From positions 197,357-261,356 of the forward strand of contig NZ_JBHYFK010000006.1 of assembly GCF_051859565.1 (NCBI RefSeq): a stretch of 64,000 nucleotides of DNA, read 5' to 3'. Positions within the stretch are counted from its first letter, which is position 1. Every line of letters starts with the position of its first letter. Below the pieces are notes generated by a model. The model saw only the letters and a list, made by a program, of their open reading frames with translations, was not told the origin of the DNA and searched no databases. The stretch comes from Glycocaulis sp051859565 (lineage in GTDB: Bacteria; Pseudomonadota; Alphaproteobacteria; Caulobacterales; Maricaulaceae). The position numbers and the translations under genes were made by a program. This document shows positions 1 to 7,769 of the stretch, in pieces.

Positions 1-276
1 GCGGATCGGATCATTGATCCAGGTGTTTTCCCGGCCCCGCGCTGGCGCGGCGCAATGATCAACCACGACCCGAAAGCAGCGGTTCACGGTGACGTGGAAG
101 CGGTCCTTGCGCACCTGCTTGGCCAGGCTGCGCGGGATGTGGAACTGGTCGAGCGCGATGACGCCGCGCTCGTCAGGATCGAGCAGGAAAACGCGCGGAT
201 CGTCCCGGTCCTCGGCCATCGGGAAGACGCCGCGCGCGTAGCATTCCAGCAGCTCTTTTGCGCCAAAGCCGCGCAT
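1..276 (-). CDS. aat: Leucyl/phenylalanyl-tRNA--protein transferase (5' part; gene continues beyond window start)
   Basis: This is the first 92 codons of a minus-strand gene whose 3' end lies outside the window. The translation begins MRGFGAKELLECYARGVFPM and continues through DPDERG, FHIPRSL and ends at RENTWIN. These are the N-terminal blocks of Aat, which moves Leu or Phe from aminoacyl-tRNA to the N-terminal Arg/Lys of proteins, marking them for ClpS/ClpAP (N-degron pathway, cytoplasm). The ATG is the complement of 274-276; no longer in-frame start with conserved residues was seen. It lies downstream of accC on the same strand, separated by a repeat element that contains an assembly gap, so co-transcription is uncertain. 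Recognition rests on motifs read by eye. Confidence 0.9.
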   Translation of the reverse strand, partial: MRGFGAKELLECYARGVFPMAEDRDDPRVFLLDPDERGVIALDQFHIPRSLAKQVRKDRFHVTVNRCFRVVVDHCAAPARGRENTWINDPIR

Positions 277-316
277 TTAGCTGATACTCCGGGCGGAGGC
301 GGAACCGTCTGGGTGT

Positions 317-430
317 CTCCCCCCGTTTACGGGGGGAGTGCCGCGAAGCGGCGAGGGGGGGATTGCCAGAAAANNNNNNNCCCCCCTCCGTCTCGCTGAC
401 GCTCGACACCTCCCCCGTAAACGGGGGAGG
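317..430. repeat. Palindromic intergenic repeat element interrupted by a 7-N gap
   Basis: Two near-identical palindromes, CTCCCCCC-GTTTAC-GGGGGGAG at 317-338 and CCTCCCCCGTAAACGGGGGAGG at 409-430, face each other. They flank about 70 bp that includes a GCCGC-GAA-GCGGC hairpin (341-352) and seven N (374-380). This layout matches mobile-less dispersed repeats found between genes in many alphaproteobacteria. The N run marks an unresolved base call or scaffold join, so the true length between the palindromes is unknown. It separates accC from aat. Confidence 0.75.
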
Positions 431-465
431 ACATCGGAACCGTCAGGCGTTCCACAGCCAAGGCC

Positions 466-1818
<1,353 letters not shown>

Positions 1819-1828
1819 CGGGCCGCTC

Positions 1829-2320
1829 CTAGATGAGGGTGAAGAGCGGCTCGCCGTATTCGACAGGCTGGGCATCGCTGACCAGCAATTCACCGATCTT
1901 GCCCGAGCGCGGCGCGGTAATCGGGTTGAAAGTCTTCATCGCCTCGATGAGGAGGATGGTGTCGCCTTCCTTCACGCTCTGGCCGGGTTTGACGAAATTA
2001 TCGGCGTCCGGGTTGGGGCGCAGATAGACCGTGCCGACCATGGGCGAGTTGACGGCGTTCGCGGCCTTCGCCGCAGCGGGAGCCGGATCGGCAGAGGGCG
2101 CAGCTGCCACGGATGCGGGCGGCGCAGCGGGAGCGGCCATCGGGGCCGCCGCCATCGGCGCGGCCTGCGTGTAGACCGGCGCCGGCACTTCGCGCGCCAC
2201 GCGGATATGCAGCTCTCCTTGCGCGACCTCGATCTCGGTCAGGTCGGTATCATTGAGGATGTCCGCGAGCTGACGGATGAGTTTCGGGTCGATACCGGGT
2301 TTGGAGGGCGTGGAAGCCAT
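1829..2320 (-). CDS. accB: Biotin carboxyl carrier protein of acetyl-CoA carboxylase
   Basis: Carrier that holds the biotin used by AccC and the carboxyltransferase AccAD. The 163-residue protein has an N-terminal segment, an Ala/Pro-rich flexible linker (about residues 46-90) and a C-terminal biotinyl domain. The biotin acceptor is K129 in EAMKTFN (commonly EAMKM[ML]N, so TF replaces the usual hydrophobic pair). The gene lies 11 nt after aroQ and 10 nt before accC, in the order aroQ-accB-accC that is common in proteobacteria. Confidence 0.97.
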   Translation of the reverse strand: MASTPSKPGIDPKLIRQLADILNDTDLTEIEVAQGELHIRVAREVPAPVYTQAAPMAAAPMAAPAAPPASVAAAPSADPAPAAAKAANAVNSPMVGTVYLRPNPDADNFVKPGQSVKEGDTILLIEAMKTFNPITAPRSGKIGELLVSDAQPVEYGEPLFTLI

Positions 2321-2331
2321 GTGGAGAACCT

Positions 2332-2793
2332 TTATGCTTTTGTCTTCGGGCCGGACGCAGCGATCAGCGCGTGGGCGGCCTCTATGCCAAGGATGTAGCT
2401 GCGGGCGCCGAACCCGCTGATTGTGCCGGAAACGGCGCTGGAAACATAGGAGTGATGGCGGAACGCCTCGCGCGCAGCCGGTTGGGACAGATGTATCTCT
2501 ATGGCCGGAATGGCAATCGCCTTCAAGGCGTCGTGCAGCGCAACCGATGTATGGCCATAACCGGCCGGGTTGATGATGAGGGCGGACGCGGCGCGTCCGG
2601 CCTCCTGCACGGCATCGATCAGCACGCCTTCATGGTTGGTCTGGCGGAAATCGATGGTCAGGCCCAGCATGCTGGCATGCTCGGCGCACGCCGCCTCAAT
2701 GTCGGACAGCGTGGCAGAGCCGTAAATCTCCGGCTCGCGCGTGCCGAGCAGGTTGAGATTGGGTCCGTTCAGGATGAAAAGCGGCCTGGCCAC
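2332..2793 (-). CDS. aroQ: Type II 3-dehydroquinate dehydratase
   Basis: Third step of the shikimate pathway: 3-dehydroquinate to 3-dehydroshikimate. Visible type II motifs are NGPNLNLLGTREPEIYG near the N-terminus (containing the catalytic Tyr), NPAGYGHTSVALHDA (catalytic His and Asn) and EIHLSQPAAREAFRHHSY. I place the start at the GTG complementary to 2791-2793, giving 153 aa, the usual length, with a GGGGGA stretch about 10 nt upstream. An in-frame ATG at 2862 would add 23 residues unlike the family and is less likely. First gene of aroQ-accB-accC; divergent from thiS. Confidence 0.93.
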   Translation of the reverse strand: MARPLFILNGPNLNLLGTREPEIYGSATLSDIEAACAEHASMLGLTIDFRQTNHEGVLIDAVQEAGRAASALIINPAGYGHTSVALHDALKAIAIPAIEIHLSQPAAREAFRHHSYVSSAVSGTISGFGARSYILGIEAAHALIAASGPKTKA

Positions 2794-2931
2794 CTGTACA
2801 CTGTCCCCCGGCTGGTCTGTCTGATGCGCCCAGGCGGTGCAAAACCCGGACCGCAGCGCCATATGTCGTTTCTACGACGCCTCGCGCCGTATAAACAAGG
2901 ACTACCGGCATTTTAAAGGAAACGGGACGCC

Positions 2932-3168
2932 ATGATGAAGACCGCCAGCGCCGCCACTGACACCGCCATTCGCGTGACGCTGAATGGCGAGGCGCGCGAC
3001 CTGCCCGCCGGCCTGTCGCTGTCGGCCATGCTGATCCATCTGGGGCTGGACCCGCGCAAAGTCGCCGTGGAGCGCAATCTGGAGATCGCGCCGCGCTCTG
3101 CCTATGGAGATATTGCGATTGCCGATGGCGACCGGCTGGAAATCGTCCAGTTCGTGGGTGGGGGGTAG
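2932..3168 (+). CDS. thiS: Sulfur carrier protein ThiS
   Basis: Small ubiquitin-like sulfur carrier for thiazole synthesis in thiamine biosynthesis. The 78-residue protein has a beta-grasp pattern (IRVTLNGEARDLPAG ... LGLDPRKVAVERNLEI) and the required C-terminal Gly-Gly, here VGGG; the terminal glycine is adenylated by ThiF and converted to thiocarboxylate. It carries an N-terminal extension of about 12 residues, unlike minimal ThiS proteins (about 66 aa). AAAGGAAACGGG precedes the ATG. It is followed 37 nt later by thiG. The 70 bp upstream are too short for a TPP riboswitch and none was recognised. Confidence 0.93.
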   Translation: MMKTASAATDTAIRVTLNGEARDLPAGLSLSAMLIHLGLDPRKVAVERNLEIAPRSAYGDIAIADGDRLEIVQFVGGG

Positions 3169-3205
3169 GGTGACGCCATCCCGATAGAGCGCTAGATAAG
3201 CGGCC

Positions 3206-4018
3206 ATGACCGAGAAAACCTCCCCCTACACCGCCTCCACCCTGCCTGAAGACCGCCCGTTCACGGTGGCCGGGCGGACGTTCAACTCCCGCCTCATCAT
3301 CGGTACGGGCAAGTACAAGAGCTATGAGGAGAATGCGCGCGCGCTTGCAGCCTCCGGCGCGGAGATCATCACGGTCGCGCTGCGCCGGGTGAATTTGTCA
3401 GATCCCAGCCAGCCCATGCTGGTCGATCATATCGACCCGAAAAAGGTCACCTTCCTGCCGAACACGGCCGGGTGCTTTACCGGCGAGGACGCCGTGCGCA
3501 CGCTGCGTCTCGCGCGTGAGGCGGGTGGCTGGAACCTCGTGAAGCTGGAAGTGCTGTCAGACCCCAAGCATCTCTATCCGGAGATGGAGGAGACGCTGCG
3601 CGCCACCAAGATGCTGATCGCGGACGGTTTCGACGTGATGGTCTATTGCTCTGACGACCCGGTCTATGCCCGCAAGCTGGAAGACGCTGGCGCGTGCGCG
3701 ATCATGCCGCTGGGCGCGCCCATTGGCTCAGGGCTGGGCATCCAGAACCCGGTCAATATCCGCCTCATCATCGAAGCGGCGAAGGTGCCGGTCATCGTCG
3801 ATGCGGGCGTCGGCACGGCCTCTGACGCCACTATCGCGATGGAGCTGGGCTGCGATGGCGTGCTGATGAATACCGCGATTGCCGAAGCCAAAGACCCGGT
3901 GCGCATGGCCAGCGCGATGAAGCACGCCGTCATCGCGGGCCGCGAGGCTTACTTGGCTGGCCGCATGCCCATGAAGCGCTACGCCGATCCCTCCAGCCCG
4001 CTGGCGGGGCTGATCTGA
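3206..4018 (+). CDS. thiG: Thiazole synthase
   Basis: Condenses 1-deoxy-D-xylulose-5-phosphate, dehydroglycine and the ThiS thiocarboxylate into the thiazole phosphate moiety. The TIM-barrel protein of 270 aa shows RLIIGTGKYKSY near the N-terminus, the Schiff-base lysine K113 in LVKLEVLSD, and the phosphate-binding segment PVIVDAGVGTASDA followed by GVLMNTAIAEA. It sits directly after thiS. No thiC, thiE, thiF, thiO or thiH gene is present in the window, so the pathway is split. Its stop codon overlaps the next ATG by one base. Confidence 0.97.
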   Translation: MTEKTSPYTASTLPEDRPFTVAGRTFNSRLIIGTGKYKSYEENARALAASGAEIITVALRRVNLSDPSQPMLVDHIDPKKVTFLPNTAGCFTGEDAVRTLRLAREAGGWNLVKLEVLSDPKHLYPEMEETLRATKMLIADGFDVMVYCSDDPVYARKLEDAGACAIMPLGAPIGSGLGIQNPVNIRLIIEAAKVPVIVDAGVGTASDATIAMELGCDGVLMNTAIAEAKDPVRMASAMKHAVIAGREAYLAGRMPMKRYADPSSPLAGLI

Positions 4019-4230
4019 TGGCGCTGCCGGAGCGCACTTGGTCACCGTGGCGCATAGTAAGAGGTGCGGTCCTTATCGTCGGGGCTGTAGCCTTGATGGG
4101 CACCCTCTGGCTTTTTATCGGAATGATATTCTTTGCCTTCAACGCTCAGCTAATCGGTGCAGTGATTTACTATTCGCTGATGGCTGCTGCGGCTTTCGTA
4201 ATCGGGCGATGGGTTTGGCGGAGGTTGTAA
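4018..4230 (+). CDS. Small two-helix membrane protein, unknown function
   Basis: A 70-residue protein whose ATG overlaps the thiG stop codon (TGATG, one shared base), so translation is probably coupled to thiG. A basic N-terminus (ERTWSPWRIVR) is followed by two hydrophobic segments, about residues 15-40 and 45-63, ending in WVWRRL; topology would put both ends in the cytoplasm. I do not recognise a family. The position suggests co-expression with the thiazole genes, but nothing in the sequence shows a role in thiamine metabolism. Real gene status is supported by the coupling and the membrane-like composition. Confidence 0.6.
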   Translation: MALPERTWSPWRIVRGAVLIVGAVALMGTLWLFIGMIFFAFNAQLIGAVIYYSLMAAAAFVIGRWVWRRL

Positions 4231-4301
4231 CGCCTAGTATCCCCCAAAGAGAAAAGCACCTGCGCGAGAACGACGAAGGACGAGGGCCACACCCTTGACT
4301 T

Positions 4302-4316
4302 GTTCCCATAATGTTC
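4302..4316 (+). promoter_or_regulatory. Candidate LexA (SOS) box
   Basis: GTTCCCATAATGTTC is an exact match to the alphaproteobacterial LexA consensus GTTC-N7-GTTC. It lies 37 nt upstream of the VOC gene start (4354), directly behind a TTGACT hexamer (4295-4300), where a repressor would block transcription. The consensus is established for Caulobacter and Rhizobiales; that this copy is bound is inference. Confidence 0.6.
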
Positions 4317-4353
4317 CGATGGTCCAAAGCCACCGGAACAAGGAAGTCCACCC

Positions 4354-4773
4354 ATGATGGAAGCTCGCCTGTCTCTCGTCACGCTGGGCGTGGCAGACCT
4401 TGCCCGGTCGAAGGCCTTCTACGAAGCGATGGGGTTCAAGGCTGCATTCGCGAACGATCAGATCGTATTCCTGCCTATGGGCGGCATGGTGCTGGCGCTC
4501 TTCGGCAAGCACGATCTCGATGCCGACATGGCACGCGAGAATGCCGGACATGGCCATATCGCACTCGCCCACAATACCCGCAGTGAGGCCGAGGTGGATG
4601 CCATCATCGACCACGCCGTGGCCAGCGGCGGCAGCCTGCTGAAAGCCGCGCACAAGGCCGACTGGGGCGGGTATTCGGGTTATTTCGCCGACCCTGACGG
4701 CCATGCATGGGAAGTCGCCTTCAATCCCCACTGGACGATAGACCCCGAAGGGCGGATCAATATGGGTTCCTGA
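4354..4773 (+). CDS. VOC-superfamily (glyoxalase/bleomycin resistance-like) protein, putatively SOS-controlled
   Basis: A 139-residue single-domain vicinal-oxygen-chelate protein. It shows the N-terminal beta-alpha pattern LVTLGVADLARSKAFYEAMGF and the C-terminal GGYSGYFADPDGHAWEVAFNP, which carries the usual metal-ligand glutamate in W-E-V. An internal HGHIALAH segment provides a histidine in the expected position of another ligand. VOC members include glyoxalase I, dioxygenases and antibiotic-binding proteins; the sequence does not tell which. The ATG follows AGGAAG. A candidate LexA box 37 nt upstream suggests induction by DNA damage, which would fit a role in removing damaging or DNA-binding metabolites, but that is inference. 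Confidence 0.85.
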   Translation: MMEARLSLVTLGVADLARSKAFYEAMGFKAAFANDQIVFLPMGGMVLALFGKHDLDADMARENAGHGHIALAHNTRSEAEVDAIIDHAVASGGSLLKAAHKADWGGYSGYFADPDGHAWEVAFNPHWTIDPEGRINMGS

Positions 4774-4815
4774 CGGCGCGCTCCGCTCCGCCAGCGGCGC
4801 GCGGGGAGGGCGGTC

Positions 4816-5448
4816 ATGGACATTGAAGTGCGGACATCAGGGCCGGTCTGGCCGTTGCGGTTCGCTCTGGCCACCGCCGTGTGGACGCTGGGGCTGATAG
4901 TCATCGGCGGTGCGTTTTATCCCGTGTATGACCAGGGCGGGCAATTCATCAGCGAGCTGAGTGCGGTGGACGCCCCCACCTATCCCTGGGCCGGTTGGCT
5001 CGGACTCATTCCCATCGGCATCTTACAGTGCCTGTTCTGCCTGACAGCGGCCCGCAGCGCGCCAAGGTCCGGCCTCGCTCTGGCGGGATTTGTCGCGCTT
5101 GCCGGTTACGGCATCGGCGCGATAGGTGGCGGGATTTTCCCGTGCGACGCAGCCAGTGGCTGTATGCCGGACGAACCAAGTACCTCCCAGATGCTCCACA
5201 ACGCTATTGGCGGGGGCGGCTATCTGGTTGGTGTGCTCGGGCTCGTTCTTGTGGCGATAGCGGCGCTTGGCTGGAAGGGCGGCCGCGGGCTGGGCGCTCT
5301 GGGGCTGGTGGCGGCGGTGGTGGCTATCACAGCGCTGTTTGCCGTCGAGGCGTGGCCGGAATGGCGCGGCGCATTGCAGCGCGCGGCAGAGGCCGCCTTC
5401 CTGATCTGGTTTGTAGCCTGCGGCTGGTGGCTCAGCCGTCGGCGCTAG
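4816..5448 (+). CDS. DUF998 family integral membrane protein
   Basis: A 210-residue protein with about six hydrophobic segments, near residues 15-37, 58-78, 85-105, 130-152, 160-178 and 190-207. It has the DUF998 hallmark of a conserved loop with GGGIFPCDAASGCMPD between membrane segments, containing two cysteines. Function of the family is unknown. An RBS-like GGGGAGGGCGGTC precedes the ATG. Its TAG stop lies within a CTAG that also contains the stop of the convergent DsbA-like gene. The spacing to the VOC gene (42 nt) would allow a shared transcript. Confidence 0.85.
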   Translation: MDIEVRTSGPVWPLRFALATAVWTLGLIVIGGAFYPVYDQGGQFISELSAVDAPTYPWAGWLGLIPIGILQCLFCLTAARSAPRSGLALAGFVALAGYGIGAIGGGIFPCDAASGCMPDEPSTSQMLHNAIGGGGYLVGVLGLVLVAIAALGWKGGRGLGALGLVAAVVAITALFAVEAWPEWRGALQRAAEAAFLIWFVACGWWLSRRR

Positions 5449-6173
5449 CCTTCCAGCGCGGCTGCCACGATCCGGTTGAGACGGCCGATATCGGCGCCGG
5501 GAATGATCTCGTTCCCGATCACGAAGAAGGGCGTACCGCTCACGCCGATCGACCGTGCGAGCTGATAGACGCTATCGAGATGTTCCTCGATTTCCGGCGC
5601 GGCCATTGCCTCACGCAGGGCGGGCGTTTCGATCCCGTGATCGGCGGCGATCTGGTTGATGCGTTCAGCGTTCATCGGTTGGCCGGCCTGCATCAGTGCA
5701 TCGTGGAAATCGCCATAGATTTCCGGTGAGAGAGCCCAGACAGCCAGCGCGGCCCGGGCGGCTTCTTCCGATGCTGCGCCCAGCAGGGGCAGTTCCTTGA
5801 ACACGACCCGCACACGGCCCTCATGGCGCTCCATCACGCCGGTCAGCCAGTCATTGACCTGCACGCAATAGGGGCAGCGATAGTCGAAAAACTCGACAAT
5901 GGTCAGATCGGCATTTTCGGGCCCCACGGCCGGGTCACGTGCATCGGCAAAGAGGGCGTCGCGGTATTGCTGCGCCCCGGCTGCCAGCTGCGCCTGTTCG
6001 CGTGCGCGTGCCCTTTGCTGCAGGGCGACCAGCGCTTCCTCGATAACTTCCGGGTTCTCGACGATATAGCGATGCACGCGCTGATCGAAATCGTCCTCGG
6101 CGCGCGTCTCCTCGCTGCTGGCAGAGCAGGCGGCAAGGGCAAAGCAGGCGGCAAACGCGATCAGGAGGCGCAT
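5445..6173 (-). CDS. DsbA-family thiol:disulfide oxidoreductase, lipoprotein
   Basis: Probable periplasmic thiol oxidase or isomerase acting on envelope proteins. From the ATG at 6171-6173 (242 aa) the protein starts with a lipoprotein signal MRLLIAFAACFALAAC; C16 is the predicted lipidated residue. It continues with a helical charged N-terminal region (about 25-85, as in Com1-like DsbA_N proteins) and then a thioredoxin fold with active site C100-P-Y-C103 and the cis-proline loop SGTPFF. The open frame runs further upstream, but that part overlaps the M48 gene and lacks a signal. It lies 28 nt after the M48 protease gene on the same strand, so they likely form an envelope quality-control operon. 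Confidence 0.9.
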   Translation of the reverse strand: MRLLIAFAACFALAACSASSEETRAEDDFDQRVHRYIVENPEVIEEALVALQQRARAREQAQLAAGAQQYRDALFADARDPAVGPENADLTIVEFFDYRCPYCVQVNDWLTGVMERHEGRVRVVFKELPLLGAASEEAARAALAVWALSPEIYGDFHDALMQAGQPMNAERINQIAADHGIETPALREAMAAPEIEEHLDSVYQLARSIGVSGTPFFVIGNEIIPGADIGRLNRIVAAALEG

Positions 6174-6201
6174 AAGGTCACTTTCGTAAAGCGGATGAGG
6201 A

Positions 6202-7653
6202 TTAGTTGAAGCTGAGGCCGGTGCCGTGGTTGCGGCTGACGGGGACGAATTGACGGCGCTCTTGCTGAGCCCTGTTCCATTCGCGGATTTCCTGCGGCGT
6301 CGGTTCTGCAACCGCAATCAGTTCGCTGGCGCGCACCCAGGCCGGTGTGCCGCCCTCCAGCTCGTCGCGGGCGCGGCTGGCGAATACAAAGGCCTGCATA
6401 TTGTTGCCAACGGCGAAGTAGCGCTCTGCCGTTGCCAGCTGGGCCAGTGCCGTCTCGCCGCGCGCTTCGTGTGCCAGCGCCAGCTGGAACCATGCCCAGC
6501 CGTTTTCCTGCTCGCGCGCCAGTGCGAAACGCAAGTGCGAAACGGCCTCATCAAGAGCATCCGCTTCATTGGTGCCTATCAGGGAGGCGGCAAGGTTTAC
6601 CCGCAATAGCGGGGCGTCGGGCATAAGTTCCACCGACCGGCGATGCGGCGCAACGGAGTCGGCTATGCGTCCGCTTTCATACAGCATCTGGCCTTCCAGC
6701 TCGTGAAAGAAAGGGTTTTCCGGCTCCATCTCGATCAGCTGTGCCAGCCGCTCGCGCGCCAGTTCCAGGCGCCCCTGCCGGAAATAGGCCACCGCGCGGG
6801 CGTATACCGCCTCAAGGCTGGTATTGCTCTCCGGGTAGCGATGGAAAACCTGGGCCGGGGCGACGGTAAAGCCGATGATCTTGGCCTGGATGCGGCGCAG
6901 CTCGGCGATCTCCTCCGGGCTGTCCTCGACATCGGCATAGGGCGATGCCTCGACCCGGCGCCGCATGGCGTCGATACGCTGCGAGGACAGGGGATGCGAG
7001 CGGAAATACTCATACCGCCGGGCTTCGCTCATCACTTCCTGGTAGCGGAAGCGCTCGAAAGTGCTTACCAGCCCGCGTGAGGACTGGCCCGTACGGTCCA
7101 GAAAGGTGATGGCGGCCTGGTCGGCAGCTGCTTCCTGCGTGCGGGTGTAGCGCAGCATGTCTAGCGTGGCGAACTGGGGCGCGGAGGCCATGATGGCCGC
7201 GCCGCCGGCGCCTGCACCCGCCATGGCCGCGACGATACCCAGCCCCAGCGTCGCAATCATCGTCGCCATGGCACCGCGCGACCCGTCGCCAAAGCGCACA
7301 AGGTGTGCGCCTTCGATATGGCCGATTTCGTGGGCGATAACAGCTTTGATTTCGCCGGGGGTTTCGGCAATGACGATCGTGCCGGTATGCATGAAGATGT
7401 TCTGCCCGCGCGTAACGAAGGCGTTGAACTCGTTATTGCCGACCAGGTAGAAGCCGACCGAATTGCGGTCGAGGCCTGCTGCGTCCAGCAGCGGATCGGT
7501 GTAGCCGCGCATGACCGCCTCGATCTCGGTATCGCGGATCAGGCTTATGCTCTGGGCATGGGCAGGCGTGGACGGCAACACGACCATGGCTGCGCTGGCA
7601 GCGAAGGCGGTGGCCGTGGTGCAGCATTTCTTCAGGCGGGCAATAATCGTCAT
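6202..7653 (-). CDS. M48-family zinc metalloprotease with TPR domain (BepA-like)
   Basis: Periplasmic protease of the BepA/YfgC type, which in E. coli degrades or assists misassembled outer-membrane proteins such as LptD. From the ATG at 7651-7653 (483 aa) there is a signal peptide ending AHA-Q (cleavage after residue 33), the zinc motif H108-E-I-G-H112, and the downstream EAAADQAA segment holding the third ligand Glu. From about residue 280 there are tetratricopeptide-like repeats. GGAGGT lies 9 nt upstream. The longest open frame starts earlier, inside the rne 3' region, but the signal peptide fixes this start. Gene order rne / M48 / DsbA-like is on one strand; a structured spacer separates rne. 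Confidence 0.93.
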   Translation of the reverse strand: MTIIARLKKCCTTATAFAASAAMVVLPSTPAHAQSISLIRDTEIEAVMRGYTDPLLDAAGLDRNSVGFYLVGNNEFNAFVTRGQNIFMHTGTIVIAETPGEIKAVIAHEIGHIEGAHLVRFGDGSRGAMATMIATLGLGIVAAMAGAGAGGAAIMASAPQFATLDMLRYTRTQEAAADQAAITFLDRTGQSSRGLVSTFERFRYQEVMSEARRYEYFRSHPLSSQRIDAMRRRVEASPYADVEDSPEEIAELRRIQAKIIGFTVAPAQVFHRYPESNTSLEAVYARAVAYFRQGRLELARERLAQLIEMEPENPFFHELEGQMLYESGRIADSVAPHRRSVELMPDAPLLRVNLAASLIGTNEADALDEAVSHLRFALAREQENGWAWFQLALAHEARGETALAQLATAERYFAVGNNMQAFVFASRARDELEGGTPAWVRASELIAVAEPTPQEIREWNRAQQERRQFVPVSRNHGTGLSFN

Positions 7654-7723
7654 GGAGAGATAACCTCCGATCCTGTTTCCACCCCCTGCTTCGCCCTGAA
7701 CGATAGCCTTTTCATGGCAGATC

Positions 7724-7758
7724 TGCAGCCCGTCAGTGCATGGCACCGGCGGGCTGCA
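7724..7758 (-). terminator. Possible structured terminator or processing hairpin after rne
   Basis: TGCAGCCCG pairs with CGGGCTGCA (9 bp), and the loop contains an inner GTGC/GCAC stem. It sits just after the rne stop on the minus strand. There is no clean T-run after the stem, so it may be a weak or Rho-assisted terminator or an mRNA 3' stabiliser. Confidence 0.4.
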
Positions 7759-7769
7759 TATTTCCCGTG

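Noticed and set aside
2863..2931. TPP riboswitch expected before thiS
   Set aside because: Only about 70 bp separate aroQ and thiS and I find none of the conserved THI-box segments, so none is called.
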